The notes beneath the pieces were generated by a model. The model made no database searches. It was not told the origin of the DNA and worked only from the letters and a program-made list of their open reading frames with translations. From the NCBI GenBank assembly GCA_964242895.1, contig CAXTBN010000006.1, forward strand, positions 18,295-82,294: a DNA stretch of 64,000 bases. The letters are read 5' to 3'. Shown one piece after another: positions 8,671 through 17,284 of the stretch. A program made the position numbers and the translations under genes. The first letter of the stretch is position 1. Every line of letters starts with the position of its first letter. The stretch comes from JASLDZ01 sp964242895. Lineage in GTDB: Bacteria; Pseudomonadota; Alphaproteobacteria; Caulobacterales; Caulobacteraceae.

Positions 8671-10071
8671 TTGAAGCCGGCCGCGTCGGCTGATGGTGAG
8701 GCGCCGTCCGAAGCGGGCGCTCGCCTGTCGCTCTCCGACGTGCACGGCTCGGTGCGCACGCCGCCGGCCGGGGCGGGGATGTTCGCCCAGTACCGCGCCT
8801 TCGCCGGGCCCGCGCTGCTGGTGGGCGTGGGGTACATGGACCCGGGCAACTGGGGCACCGACCTGCAGGGCGGCGCGCAGTTCCGCTACGGGCTGATGTG
8901 GGTGGTGCTGATGGCCAGCCTGATGGCCATCGTCCTGCAGGTGATCTCCGCGCGGCTGGGCGTGGTCACGGGCAAGGACCTCGCCCAGGCGTGCCGCGAC
9001 GAGTATCCGGCGTGGACGCGCATCCCGCAGTGGCTCCTCGCGGAGGTGGCGATCGGCGCCTGCGACTTGGCGGAGGTGCTGGGCAGCGCGGTGGCCATCA
9101 ACCTGCTGTTCCACGTCCCGATCCTGTGGGCGGTGCTGATCACCGCGGCCGACGTGCTGCTGCTCCTGGCTCTGCAGCGCCTCGGGATGCGCTGGATCGA
9201 GGCGCTGGTGCTGGTGCTCGTCGCCACCATCGCCGCGTGCTTCGCGCTGGAGCTGTTCGTGCTGCCGCGCACCCGGCCCGACCTGGGGGAGATCGGCGCC
9301 TCGCTCCTGCGCCCCGGCCTGCGGCAAGCCGGCATGGCGACTGTGGCGGTGGGGATCATCGGGGCGACGGTGATGCCCCACAACCTCTACCTCCACTCGG
9401 CGCTGGTGCAGAGCCGCCGGCTGCGGCCCGACGACGCCTCCCGCCGCCAAGCGCTCCGGTGGACGGCGGTGGACGCAGCGGTGGCGCTGACGCTCGCGTT
9501 CTTCGTCAACGCCGCGATCCTGGTGCTCGCGGCGGTCACCTTCCACGGCCGGACGGGGATGACGGTGGACGGCGTGCGCTACGCCTTCAACGCCGACACC
9601 GACTGGATCCGCGTTGCCTTCCTGACGCTCGCACCGCTGCTCGGCACGGGGCTGGCGAGCGCCCTGTTCGCCGTGGCGCTGCTGGCCAGCGGGCAATCAT
9701 CGACCATCACCGGCACGCTCGCCGGCCAGGTGGTGATGGAGGGGTTCGTCCACCTGCGCCTCTCCCCCGGTCTGCGGCGGTTGGTGACGCGCGTGCTGGC
9801 GATCGCGCCGGCTGTCTTGGTGATCGCCGTGCGAGGCGACGGCGGGATCAACGAGCTCCTCGTGCTGAGCCAGGTGGTGCTGGCGATGCAGCTGCCGTTC
9901 GCCATGTTCCCGCTGCTGCACCTGACGAGCCGCCGCAAGGTGATGGGCCGCTGGCGCAACGGCGGCTGGCTGCTGGCGGCGGGCTGGGGCAGCGCTCTCG
10001 TGATCACCGCGCTCGACCTGTACGGCCTGCCGGGCGCGCTGGCGCAGGCCGTGAAGGTGGTCTCGGGCTGA
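8671..10071 (+). CDS. mntH: Nramp-family divalent metal (Mn2+/Fe2+) transporter, MntH-like
   Basis: This is a proton-coupled importer for manganese or iron in the inner membrane. It carries the two Nramp hallmarks: DPGNW in the first helix (GYMDPGNWGTD) and MPHN in the sixth (TVMPHNLYLHSAL). Eleven or so helices follow the usual pattern, and the length of about 466 residues is normal. The start is uncertain. TTG at 8671 gives 19 residues before the conserved SLSDVHGSV stretch and best fits relatives, but I see no good ribosome-binding site. GTG 8751 and ATG 8779 are in-frame alternatives that would cut into conserved sequence. The gene is convergent with the M28 peptidase gene. Confidence 0.9.
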   Translation: MKPAASADGEAPSEAGARLSLSDVHGSVRTPPAGAGMFAQYRAFAGPALLVGVGYMDPGNWGTDLQGGAQFRYGLMWVVLMASLMAIVLQVISARLGVVTGKDLAQACRDEYPAWTRIPQWLLAEVAIGACDLAEVLGSAVAINLLFHVPILWAVLITAADVLLLLALQRLGMRWIEALVLVLVATIAACFALELFVLPRTRPDLGEIGASLLRPGLRQAGMATVAVGIIGATVMPHNLYLHSALVQSRRLRPDDASRRQALRWTAVDAAVALTLAFFVNAAILVLAAVTFHGRTGMTVDGVRYAFNADTDWIRVAFLTLAPLLGTGLASALFAVALLASGQSSTITGTLAGQVVMEGFVHLRLSPGLRRLVTRVLAIAPAVLVIAVRGDGGINELLVLSQVVLAMQLPFAMFPLLHLTSRRKVMGRWRNGGWLLAAGWGSALVITALDLYGLPGALAQAVKVVSG

Positions 10072-10088
10072 GGACGGTTCTCTGAGCG

Positions 10089-11762
10089 TCAGCGCCGCTG
10101 GGCGGCGGAGGCGTCGCGGGCGGCCCTGAACTCGCTGCCGGCGCTCCAGGCCGGCCAGTCGCGCGAGAAGGCGAGCCGGCGCGTCATCTCGTAGAGGGCG
10201 TCCACGTCCTGCGCCGCGCCGCGGAAATCGAGATCGGGCGTCCAGCGGTCGCCGGGCTGGTGGTAAGCGCGGGCGGTGTAGTCGGCCACCCAGCGGTCGC
10301 CCGCCGCCCGGCCGCCGTCCACCAGGTCCGGACCGCCGCCGATGCCCATGATCAGCAGCACCGGCACGCCGCGCTTGGCCAGGCTGAAGTGGTCGGCGCG
10401 GTAGAACAGGCCGCGCTCCGGATGACTGTCGGGCGTGACCGTGCGGCCTTGGCGGCCGGCGGCGTCGGCGAGAAGGCCGTCGAGCGCGCTCTGGCCCTGG
10501 CCGACCAGGACCACGTCGCGCGCGGGCCCGGCCTCCTGCAGCGTGTCCATGGTCAGGTTCGCCGCCATCAGCGGCAGCGGCGTGAGCGGCGCGGCCCCGT
10601 AGGCCTCGGAGCCGAGCAGCCCGCGCTCTTCCGCCGTCCACAGGGCGAACAGGACGGTGCGGTCGGGCGGCGGCCCCGCCTTGAGCGCCCGCGCGATCTC
10701 CAGCACGCCGGCGACGCCCGTGCCGTCGTCCGCCGCGCCGCGGCGGATGCGGTCGCCGACGATGGAGGCCGGGCCGATCCCGTAGGCGTCCCAGTGCGCG
10801 GAGACCATGACCGACTCCGCCGGCCGCCTGGCGCCGGGGATCTTGGCCAGGAGGTTGCGGCTCTGCACCACCTCGTGGTCGACCTTGAGGTCGACGGATA
10901 GCGTGGCGTCCAGCGACACGGGCCGAAAGTCCGGCCGCCGCGCCGCGAGCTTCAAGGCCTCGAAATCCTGCCCGGCGGCCTTGAACAGGTCCACCGCCGC
11001 GGACCGTTGCATCCAGCCCTGGAAGGGCACGCGCGGCGTCTCGCCCGGGCCGCGCACGATGTCGTAGGTCTCGCCGTGAGGCGCGACCACGGTGACCCAG
11101 CCGTAGCCCGCGCCCGGGGCTTCGTGCACGATCAGCGCGCCGGCCGCGCCGCGCCGGGCCGCCTCCTCGTACTTGTAGGTCCAGCGGCCATAGTAGGTCA
11201 TCGCCCGGCCGCCGAACTTGCCGTAGGCGGGCTCGCCGGGCGCCGCCTCGAAATCCGGGTCGTTGACCAGGAACACGGCGATCTTGCCGTGAAGGTCGAC
11301 GCCCTTGAAGTCGTCCCAGCCGCGCTCGGGCGCGGACACGCCGTAGCCGACGAACACCAGGGGCGCCGTGATCTTGACCTCGTCCTGAGGACGCACGGTG
11401 CTGACGTAGACGTCTTCCAGTTGCGCGAGCGGCCGCGTGCGGCCGCCGGCCGTCATCGCGATCGTCGAGTCGGGCCGCACCTGCGTCTTCACGAGCGGCA
11501 CCGCCTGCGTGTAGCCGCCGTTCTCCCCCGCCGGTTGCAGTCCGAGCGCCTTGAACTGCGAGACGAGGTAGTCGACCGTCACCTGCTCGCCCGGCGTGCC
11601 GGGAGCGCGGCCCTCGAAGCGGTCGGAGGCGAGCTCGCGCACGATCGTGCTGATCCGCTCCGGCGAGATCGGCCCTGCAGCCGTGGGCGAGGCCGCAGCG
11701 TGAGCCTGGAGCGGCAGGGCGAGGGCGACGAAGCTCGCGAGGAAGGGGCGCAGACTAGGCAA
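10089..11762 (-). CDS. Secreted M28 family zinc metallopeptidase with PA domain
   Basis: This 557-residue aminopeptidase-like enzyme begins with a Sec signal peptide ending near AHAAA (residues 20-25). A protease-associated insert at about residues 130-250 precedes the M28 catalytic core. The di-zinc ligands fit His323 and Asp345 (SAHWDAYG, AADDGTG), Glu378/379 (TAEERGLLGS), Asp406 (TMDTL) and His501 (YHQPGD), so it looks catalytically complete. It starts at TTG 11762. Its likely place is the periplasm or outside the cell, trimming N-terminal residues of peptides. It follows the TonB receptor gene on the same strand, separated by 84 bases. Confidence 0.9.
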   Translation of the reverse strand: MPSLRPFLASFVALALPLQAHAAASPTAAGPISPERISTIVRELASDRFEGRAPGTPGEQVTVDYLVSQFKALGLQPAGENGGYTQAVPLVKTQVRPDSTIAMTAGGRTRPLAQLEDVYVSTVRPQDEVKITAPLVFVGYGVSAPERGWDDFKGVDLHGKIAVFLVNDPDFEAAPGEPAYGKFGGRAMTYYGRWTYKYEEAARRGAAGALIVHEAPGAGYGWVTVVAPHGETYDIVRGPGETPRVPFQGWMQRSAAVDLFKAAGQDFEALKLAARRPDFRPVSLDATLSVDLKVDHEVVQSRNLLAKIPGARRPAESVMVSAHWDAYGIGPASIVGDRIRRGAADDGTGVAGVLEIARALKAGPPPDRTVLFALWTAEERGLLGSEAYGAAPLTPLPLMAANLTMDTLQEAGPARDVVLVGQGQSALDGLLADAAGRQGRTVTPDSHPERGLFYRADHFSLAKRGVPVLLIMGIGGGPDLVDGGRAAGDRWVADYTARAYHQPGDRWTPDLDFRGAAQDVDALYEMTRRLAFSRDWPAWSAGSEFRAARDASAAQRR

Positions 11763-11846
11763 AGGCGGCTCCGGCCGGGGACGCGCCTGTCTTCCGCCCG
11801 CCCTCCCCGCTTGGCAAGCGCCGGGCCCGCCGGGCGGCGGACCCGA

Positions 11847-14036
11847 TCAGAAGAACTTGGTCAGGCCGCCGAAGACTCCCCGCCGCGCACCGAACTGGGG
11901 CGCGCCGACGCCCACGCCCGTTCCGTCGCGGATCTCGTACCTCTCGTCGAGCAGGTTGATCACGTCGAAGCGGGCCTGCATCCGACCGGTGTAGGGCAGG
12001 CTGAAGTCATAGCTGAGCGCGGTGTTCACCTGCACGTAGCTCGGCACCGTCTCGCCGTTGGGCTCCAGCCCGTCGCTGCGCAGGCCCGAACCGAACACCA
12101 TGTCGACGCTCGGCTTCAGTCCCTTAAGCACGCCGTCGCGGACGTTGTAGGAGAGCCCGGCCGAAGCCGTGTAGGTCTGGTCGTGGTCCAGGAAGATGAA
12201 GTGGCTGCGGATGAAGGCCAGCTCCGTCGGGTCGAAGCTGAACTGGCTGGTGTTGATGTTCTCGCCCTGGCCGCGCGTGTAGGCCGCGTTGGCGTACAGC
12301 AGCCACGGGCCGCGGGCGTAGTTGGCGTTGACCTCGACGCCGCGGATCCGGCCTTTTTGGTAATTGAACGGCGTCTGGATGATGGGCGCGCCGAACTGGC
12401 CCTCGTCGATCAGCTCGCTGGACTGACGGTAGTAGGCGTCCACGCCCACGCTCAGGCCGGGCAGGGCGGCCACGCGCTGCAGCACGCCGACGTCGTAGTA
12501 ATTCTGCGTCTCGGCGAAGGGCGTCGTGTCCTGTGTCAGCGTCGAGGCGCCCGTGGTGCCCTGGAACAACGACACCGTCTCCGTGCCCACCAGCTCGAAG
12601 GGCGGCGGGTTGAAGTAGCGGGCGTAGCCGACGTGCGCGCTCGTGCCCTCGAAGGGTGTCCACACCAGGTTCACGCGCGGGCTGAACTCGTCCTGACTGC
12701 GATAGCCGTCGTAGCGGTCGTAGCGGCCGCCGTAGTTCAGCGTCAGGCTGCTGAGGAGCCTCCACTCGTCCTGGAGGTAGACGCTGTACTCGTTCTGCGT
12801 CTGGCCGCCCCGGTCGAACAGCGTCACCGGCGTGTCGCTGGTCTGGGCGCCCGCGGCGTCGGTGGCGAAGACCTCCGTGGTGGTCTGCGAGCGCCCGCGT
12901 TCCGTCTGGAACACGAAGCCGAAGCGCAGGGTGTGGGCGCTGGTCGCCCGGTAGGCGCCTTCCACCTGCAGGCCGCCGGCGGTGTCCTCCTTGACGGCGC
13001 GCTGCGCCTGGCCGTTGAACAGCAGCTCGCCGGTCTCGTCGGGGCTGTAGACCAGCTGCGAGAAGCGCGCGAACAGCGAGGTCTGCAGCGTCAGCGGGCC
13101 GCTGTCGTGCAGGAAGCTGAGCTGGCCGAAGCCCGTGCGCTCGCGCTGGCGCTCGTTGAGCAGCTCGCTCGGGTAATCCGTGCGGCCGTCGAGCGTGAAG
13201 CCGCCGCCGTCGGTCGCCGCGTTCAGGCCGGTCGGGTTCGGGATCTGGAACCGCTGGTCGGAGTAGCCGCCGATAAAGCTGATCCGGTCGTCGGGCGACA
13301 GGACGTGGTCCAGGTAGGTGAAGATCTGGCCCTGGTCGGTGCGGTCGTGGTCGGGCGTGGAGCGCCCGTCCACGCTCTCGATGCCGAGCTGGTCGCGGCG
13401 GAAATCGCCGGAGACGAAGAAGTTGGTTCCGCCCACCGAGCCGCCGCACTCGAACGAGGGCTCGTACTCGCCGTGGCTGCCGCCGTAGATCGAGACCTCC
13501 CCGCCCTTGTCGAGCGTGCCGCTCTTGGTGGTGATGTCGACGATGCCGGCGGTGCGCAGGCCGTACTGCGCCGGCAGGGCGCCGGTGATGAGGTCCAGCT
13601 TCTGGATCAGGCGCGGCGACAGGGTCTGGCCGAACACGGCGACGCCGTCGGGCAGGATCACGCCGTTGATGCGGTACTGCAGGTCGTTGTGGTCGTCGCG
13701 CACGTGCAGCTGGCCGAAGCTGTCCTGCACCACGCCCGGCAGCTGCAGGATGATCTGGTTCAGCTGCTGATTGTCGCCGCCCGGGAGCGCCTGGATGGTG
13801 GCGTTGGTCACCGTGTAGGCCGTGGCGCCGAGCGCGGGCGACACCGAGTCGCGCGCCGCGTTCAGCCGCTGCGCGGTGACCACCACCTCCGCCCCGGCCG
13901 GCGCGGCCGACGCGTCGGTGGAGGCCGGCGGCGCCGCGCCCTGTCCGACGGGCGTCTGCTGCGCGAGAGCGCCCCCGGCCGCCACTGACGCCGTGAAGAG
14001 GACGGCGGAGGCCAGGAGGCGGCGCTTGAGAGGCAT
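11847..14036 (-). CDS. TonB-dependent outer-membrane receptor, candidate zinc uptake
   Basis: This 729-residue receptor has a signal peptide ending at GGALAQ, a plug domain beginning at EVVVTAQR, and a C-terminal barrel ending in an aromatic residue (GGLTKFF). The plug segment QLPGVVQDSFGQLHVRDDH is of a type I associate with metal-linked receptors. ATG 14036 was chosen over an ATG 45 bases upstream because a clean signal peptide starts there. The gene diverges from a Zur-like regulator, and a dyad at 14067-14079 lies in the shared promoter region. That context suggests zinc uptake under Zur control. The metal is inferred from context, not from the protein itself. Confidence 0.88.
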   Translation of the reverse strand: MPLKRRLLASAVLFTASVAAGGALAQQTPVGQGAAPPASTDASAAPAGAEVVVTAQRLNAARDSVSPALGATAYTVTNATIQALPGGDNQQLNQIILQLPGVVQDSFGQLHVRDDHNDLQYRINGVILPDGVAVFGQTLSPRLIQKLDLITGALPAQYGLRTAGIVDITTKSGTLDKGGEVSIYGGSHGEYEPSFECGGSVGGTNFFVSGDFRRDQLGIESVDGRSTPDHDRTDQGQIFTYLDHVLSPDDRISFIGGYSDQRFQIPNPTGLNAATDGGGFTLDGRTDYPSELLNERQRERTGFGQLSFLHDSGPLTLQTSLFARFSQLVYSPDETGELLFNGQAQRAVKEDTAGGLQVEGAYRATSAHTLRFGFVFQTERGRSQTTTEVFATDAAGAQTSDTPVTLFDRGGQTQNEYSVYLQDEWRLLSSLTLNYGGRYDRYDGYRSQDEFSPRVNLVWTPFEGTSAHVGYARYFNPPPFELVGTETVSLFQGTTGASTLTQDTTPFAETQNYYDVGVLQRVAALPGLSVGVDAYYRQSSELIDEGQFGAPIIQTPFNYQKGRIRGVEVNANYARGPWLLYANAAYTRGQGENINTSQFSFDPTELAFIRSHFIFLDHDQTYTASAGLSYNVRDGVLKGLKPSVDMVFGSGLRSDGLEPNGETVPSYVQVNTALSYDFSLPYTGRMQARFDVINLLDERYEIRDGTGVGVGAPQFGARRGVFGGLTKFF

Positions 14037-14066
14037 GGGGTCGAGGCGCTCGTCGAAAGGCCGGGA

Positions 14067-14079
14067 GTTACAGAATACC
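14067..14079. promoter_or_regulatory. Candidate Zur operator upstream of the TonB receptor
   Basis: The 13-mer GTTACAGAATACC lies 31 bases upstream of the receptor start codon, between it and the Zur-like gene. It matches ten of 13 positions of a second site at 15467-15479 in front of the CDF transporter gene. Both approximate an AT-rich dyad of the form GTTATA-n-TATAAC, which is how I recall alphaproteobacterial Zur sites. The dyad here is imperfect. Confidence 0.45.
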
Positions 14080-14227
14080 ATCTTGGTGCATCAAGTCGCC
14101 TTTATGGCTTTACGGCCGGCGCTCGCTGCGCACGCCCGAGCGTGTCCGCCGCGCCACGTCGGGGCTCGCCGCCGGCGGACCTTCGACGGTCTTGTAAAGT
14201 CCGGAAGGTCCTCGCACCTTGTCGGCC

Positions 14228-14713
14228 ATGACACATGCCTCCTGCGGTCACGAGGCGGGCGTCAGACGCTCCCCGGACGAGGTCTCGGCGTCGCTGCGAT
14301 GGGCGGAGGCGCGCGCCCGCGAGCGCGGCCTGCAGTGGACCGGGCCGCGCCGGCGCGTCTACGAGCTGCTGCTGGAGGCGGGCGGCCCGGTGAAGGCCTA
14401 CGACCTCATGGACCTGTTCTCCGACGACAAACCCGCCAAGCCGCCCACCGTCTACCGCGCCCTGGAGTTCCTGGAGGCGCAGGGGCTCGCGCACCGCATC
14501 CCCAGCATCAACGCCTTCGTCGCCTGCGAGGTGGACGGGGCGGACCACGCGCCCGCCTTTCTGATCTGCGACTGCTGCGGCGCGACGCAGGAGTTCCAGC
14601 CCGGCCCGGTGCGCACGGCGGCCAACGCGGCGCGCGCGCACGACTTCACGCCGCGCGCGGTGGCGCTGGAGGTGCGCGGGCGCTGCCGCCGCTGCACGCA
14701 GGCGCCGGCCTGA
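14228..14713 (+). CDS. zur: Fur-family metalloregulator, Zur-like
   Basis: This 161-residue DNA-binding repressor has a winged-helix N-terminal half (TGPRRRVYELLLEAGG, PPTVYRALEFLEAQGLAHRI) and a metal-binding C-terminal half. The structural zinc site is formed by Cys114/Cys117 (CDCC) and Cys153/Cys156 (CRRC), and Cys100 sits where Zur proteins bind regulatory zinc. These features favour Zur over Fur or PerR. ATG 14228 is used; a TTG nine bases upstream is possible. It diverges from the TonB receptor and is convergent with a CDF exporter, with only seven bases between stops. This makes a compact metal-homeostasis locus. Confidence 0.85.
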   Translation: MTHASCGHEAGVRRSPDEVSASLRWAEARARERGLQWTGPRRRVYELLLEAGGPVKAYDLMDLFSDDKPAKPPTVYRALEFLEAQGLAHRIPSINAFVACEVDGADHAPAFLICDCCGATQEFQPGPVRTAANAARAHDFTPRAVALEVRGRCRRCTQAPA

Positions 14714-14720
14714 GGGCGCC

Positions 14721-15440
14721 CTAGCTCGTGCGCCGCAAGGCGCCGAGCGCGGTCCGCAGCAGGCGGAAGGAGAAGGCGGACACGACCGCGGCGTTCAGCA
14801 GGCCCACGGCCGCGTCCAGCCGCACCCAGCCCGTGAAAGCCCCGACCACCAGCGCCGCCAGGGCGAGCACGGAGGTGACCACGTCGGCGACCATATGCAG
14901 GTAGGCGGCCCAGAGGTTCAGGTCGCGGCCGTGCGCATGCCCGGCGACGTCGTCATCGTGCACACGCGCATGACCTCCGCGCAGGAGGACGGCGCTGACG
15001 CCGCTCACCGCGAGCCCGAGCGCGGTGATCAGGGCGGCCTCCACAAAGCGCACCGGCTCCGGCGCGAAGAAGCGCTGCACCGCCTCGACCGCCAGCCCCA
15101 GGCCGGCAAGGCCGAGCAGGCTTCCGCTGACCAGGGCGGCGGCGTCGAGGATGCGCGCGGCGTCCTTCCGGCCCGCGCCGCGGCGGCGGACGATGACGTA
15201 GGCGCACGCCGCAATGAGCAGCACGCCCGCGTGGGCGCCTGCGTGCAGGCCGTCGGACTGCAGCGCGAGCGAATTCAGCCAGGCGCCGCCCGCGAGCTCG
15301 CCCACCATGACAGCGAGGCTGATCAGCGCCACCGTCCAGGCCCGGCGCTCGTGTCGGCGCAGCACGGCGCCGCCGACGTCCGCATCGTGGTGCGCGGCGC
15401 CGATCAGCGTCCGACCGAAGCTCACCTCCTCGGCGACCAC
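14721..15440 (-). CDS. Cation diffusion facilitator (CDF) metal transporter, DmeF-like
   Basis: This roughly 239-residue inner-membrane exporter has six predicted helices. The metal site in helix 2 reads SDGLHAGAHAG (Asp63, His66, His70) and that in helix 5 reads HMVAD (His182, Asp186). A histidine/aspartate-rich loop (GGHARVHDDDVAGHAHG) lies between helices 4 and 5. Having histidine where ZitB-type proteins carry the second aspartate is typical of DmeF-type CDFs, which are linked to cobalt and nickel as well as zinc, so specificity is open. The start is uncertain: GTG 15440 has GGGAGAGGGA upstream, while GTG 15461 and 15425 are alternatives. A Zur-box-like dyad lies 27 bases upstream. Confidence 0.85.
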   Translation of the reverse strand: MVAEEVSFGRTLIGAAHHDADVGGAVLRRHERRAWTVALISLAVMVGELAGGAWLNSLALQSDGLHAGAHAGVLLIAACAYVIVRRRGAGRKDAARILDAAALVSGSLLGLAGLGLAVEAVQRFFAPEPVRFVEAALITALGLAVSGVSAVLLRGGHARVHDDDVAGHAHGRDLNLWAAYLHMVADVVTSVLALAALVVGAFTGWVRLDAAVGLLNAAVVSAFSFRLLRTALGALRRTS

Positions 15441-15466
15441 CCGTTCCCTCTCCCGCCTCACCGAGA

Positions 15467-15479
15467 GCTACAGTATAAC
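15467..15479. promoter_or_regulatory. Candidate Zur operator upstream of the CDF transporter
   Basis: The 13-mer GCTACAGTATAAC is centred at 15473; four of its six symmetric base pairs match. It shares ten of 13 positions with the site at 14067-14079 upstream of the TonB receptor. The AT-rich core stands out in this GC-rich region. Confidence 0.45.
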
Positions 15480-15594
15480 GCTCCTGGAAGGCAACGCCCG
15501 CGTCGTCTGCGAAATCTTGCGACTCGCCGTTGCTCATCCGCATGGGCTCGGGGCATGTGTCGACAGGGCGTGCGGTCGGGTCTCAGGGTAAGCC

Positions 15595-17262
15595 ATGACA
15601 GAGATCGCCGGGGTCTCCGCGCGAGCGCCGGAGCGCGCCTTTTCGGCTGCGTCGTGGAGCTTCGCGGCGCTCCAGCGCGCCGCGGTGGGCACGCTGGTCG
15701 CGGTCGCCGTCGTCTCGTGCCTGGGCGCCTTCGCGGGGCTCGCCGCGTCAGGTTGGTGGACCGACGAGCTCTTCACCCTGTTCGTGATCGACCACCGCGG
15801 CGGCTTCCCGGAGGTCCTGCGGCGCGCGCTGACCGACACCCAGCCGCCCGGCTACTACCTGCTGCTTTACGCCTGGTCGCAGGTGTCGGGCCTCGGCGAG
15901 GCCGCGTTGCGGAGCCTGAGCGCCGTGCTCGCGGTGGCCGCCGTGGGGGTGTTCTGCTGGACCACGCGGCGCCTGTTCTCGACGGGCGCGCGGGCGTGGG
16001 CGGCGGCGGTGGCGGTCACCTCACCGTTCTGGTTCGTGCAGTCGCAGAACATCCGCAACTACAGTCTAAGCATCGTGCTCGCCGCGGCCATCATCGCCCT
16101 CGCCCTGCGGATCCGGCGTGAAGCGCGGGCGGGGCGGGCGGAGCCGTGGGCGAGCTGGGCGGCGCTGACCGCGGTCGGCGCTCTGGACGCGGCGACGCAC
16201 TTCTACGGCCTGCTCGGGTTCGGCGCGTGGGTGGCGGTGCTGATCGTCACCGTCCCGTCCTGGCGGCTTCGGGCGGCGCTGGCCGTCTCCGGCGCGGCGG
16301 TGGCGGCCGGCGAGGTGGCCTACGTCCACGCGCTGACCGCCCACACGCACGAGAACTTCCAGCACCTGTGGTTCTCGCGGACGCCAGGCCGACTGCTCGG
16401 TGTCCTCTACGACACCTGGAAGCTCGGTGTGGGCGGCGCGGCGCGGGCGGCGGTCGTCCTGCTCGCGCTGGCCTGGGTCGCGTCGATGGTGGTCCGCCGC
16501 GGCCCCGCCACGGCGGACGCGCCCACCCGGTCCGCCCAGCAGGGCGAAGCGGCGTGGCTGGCGACGGCGTGCGCCTTCGTGCTCGCCGCCGTCTACCTCG
16601 GCGGCGTGACGGTGAGCCTTCTGTTCGCGCCGTCCCTGTCCGACCGCAACATTCTGACGATGGCGCCGGCGACCTGGGTGCTGCTCGCCGCGGTGTGGGA
16701 CGCCGCCATGCGCCGACTGGGTCCGCGCGCCGGTCCCGCGGCGGCGGCGGCCGCGGCCGCGCTGCTCGTCGTTCACGGGGTCGCGATCGGGCGGGGGCGC
16801 GGCCTGCAGCGCAACGAGCCCTGGCGGGAGACGGCGCGCTACGTCTCCACCCTGCCCGCCTGCCGCGACGCGGTGCTGGATGTCGTGCAGCCCGACCGCT
16901 TCGGCCCGGACACGCCCTTCTATCGCGAGGTGGCGCAACGCGACCTGTTCGGCCGCTACCTGGGCGACAGCTGGCGGCGCGTGCGGCCGCACCTCGCCGG
17001 CGACTTCACCGACCCGGGTCGGGCGCCCGACCTCGCCCGACGCCTCGCCCAGCGTGCGAGCGACCGGCGCAGCTGCCCCGTGCTCGCCTGGGCGGTGCAC
17101 GACGTGGACACCGCGCAGGCGCTGGCGCTTCGGGACGGGATCGCGCGGCTGCCGGGCGTCGCCCCGTCCTCCGTGCGGCTGCGCATCTTTCCGCACGTGC
17201 ACCTGCAGGGGGACCGGTGGATCACGCAGCCCTCCGGCTACGTCGTCGAGCGCGCGCCTTAG
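15595..17262 (+). CDS. GT39-like integral membrane glycosyltransferase
   Basis: This 555-residue GT-C fold protein has about ten membrane helices and a soluble C-terminal domain of about 140 residues. The acidic pair expected in the first periplasmic loop is present as WWTDELF (Asp57, Glu58), followed by the TQPPGYYLL motif common in ArnT/PMT-like enzymes. It probably transfers a sugar from a polyprenyl-phosphate donor in the periplasm; neither donor nor acceptor can be named. AGGGTAAG precedes ATG 15595. It stands alone, convergent with the hybrid kinase gene, and is not closely similar by eye to the 5162-6649 enzyme. Confidence 0.83.
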   Translation: MTEIAGVSARAPERAFSAASWSFAALQRAAVGTLVAVAVVSCLGAFAGLAASGWWTDELFTLFVIDHRGGFPEVLRRALTDTQPPGYYLLLYAWSQVSGLGEAALRSLSAVLAVAAVGVFCWTTRRLFSTGARAWAAAVAVTSPFWFVQSQNIRNYSLSIVLAAAIIALALRIRREARAGRAEPWASWAALTAVGALDAATHFYGLLGFGAWVAVLIVTVPSWRLRAALAVSGAAVAAGEVAYVHALTAHTHENFQHLWFSRTPGRLLGVLYDTWKLGVGGAARAAVVLLALAWVASMVVRRGPATADAPTRSAQQGEAAWLATACAFVLAAVYLGGVTVSLLFAPSLSDRNILTMAPATWVLLAAVWDAAMRRLGPRAGPAAAAAAAALLVVHGVAIGRGRGLQRNEPWRETARYVSTLPACRDAVLDVVQPDRFGPDTPFYREVAQRDLFGRYLGDSWRRVRPHLAGDFTDPGRAPDLARRLAQRASDRRSCPVLAWAVHDVDTAQALALRDGIARLPGVAPSSVRLRIFPHVHLQGDRWITQPSGYVVERAP

Positions 17263-17284
17263 ATCGGCCGACGCCTGGGACGGG

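Noticed and set aside
8693..8896. ATG 8693 as start of the Nramp gene
   Set aside because: It is in a different frame from the transporter and encodes arginine-rich shadow sequence.
11007..13988. Long plus-strand open frame across the peptidase and TonB receptor genes
   Set aside because: It is antisense to two well-supported genes and shows only valine/arginine/alanine-rich low-complexity sequence.
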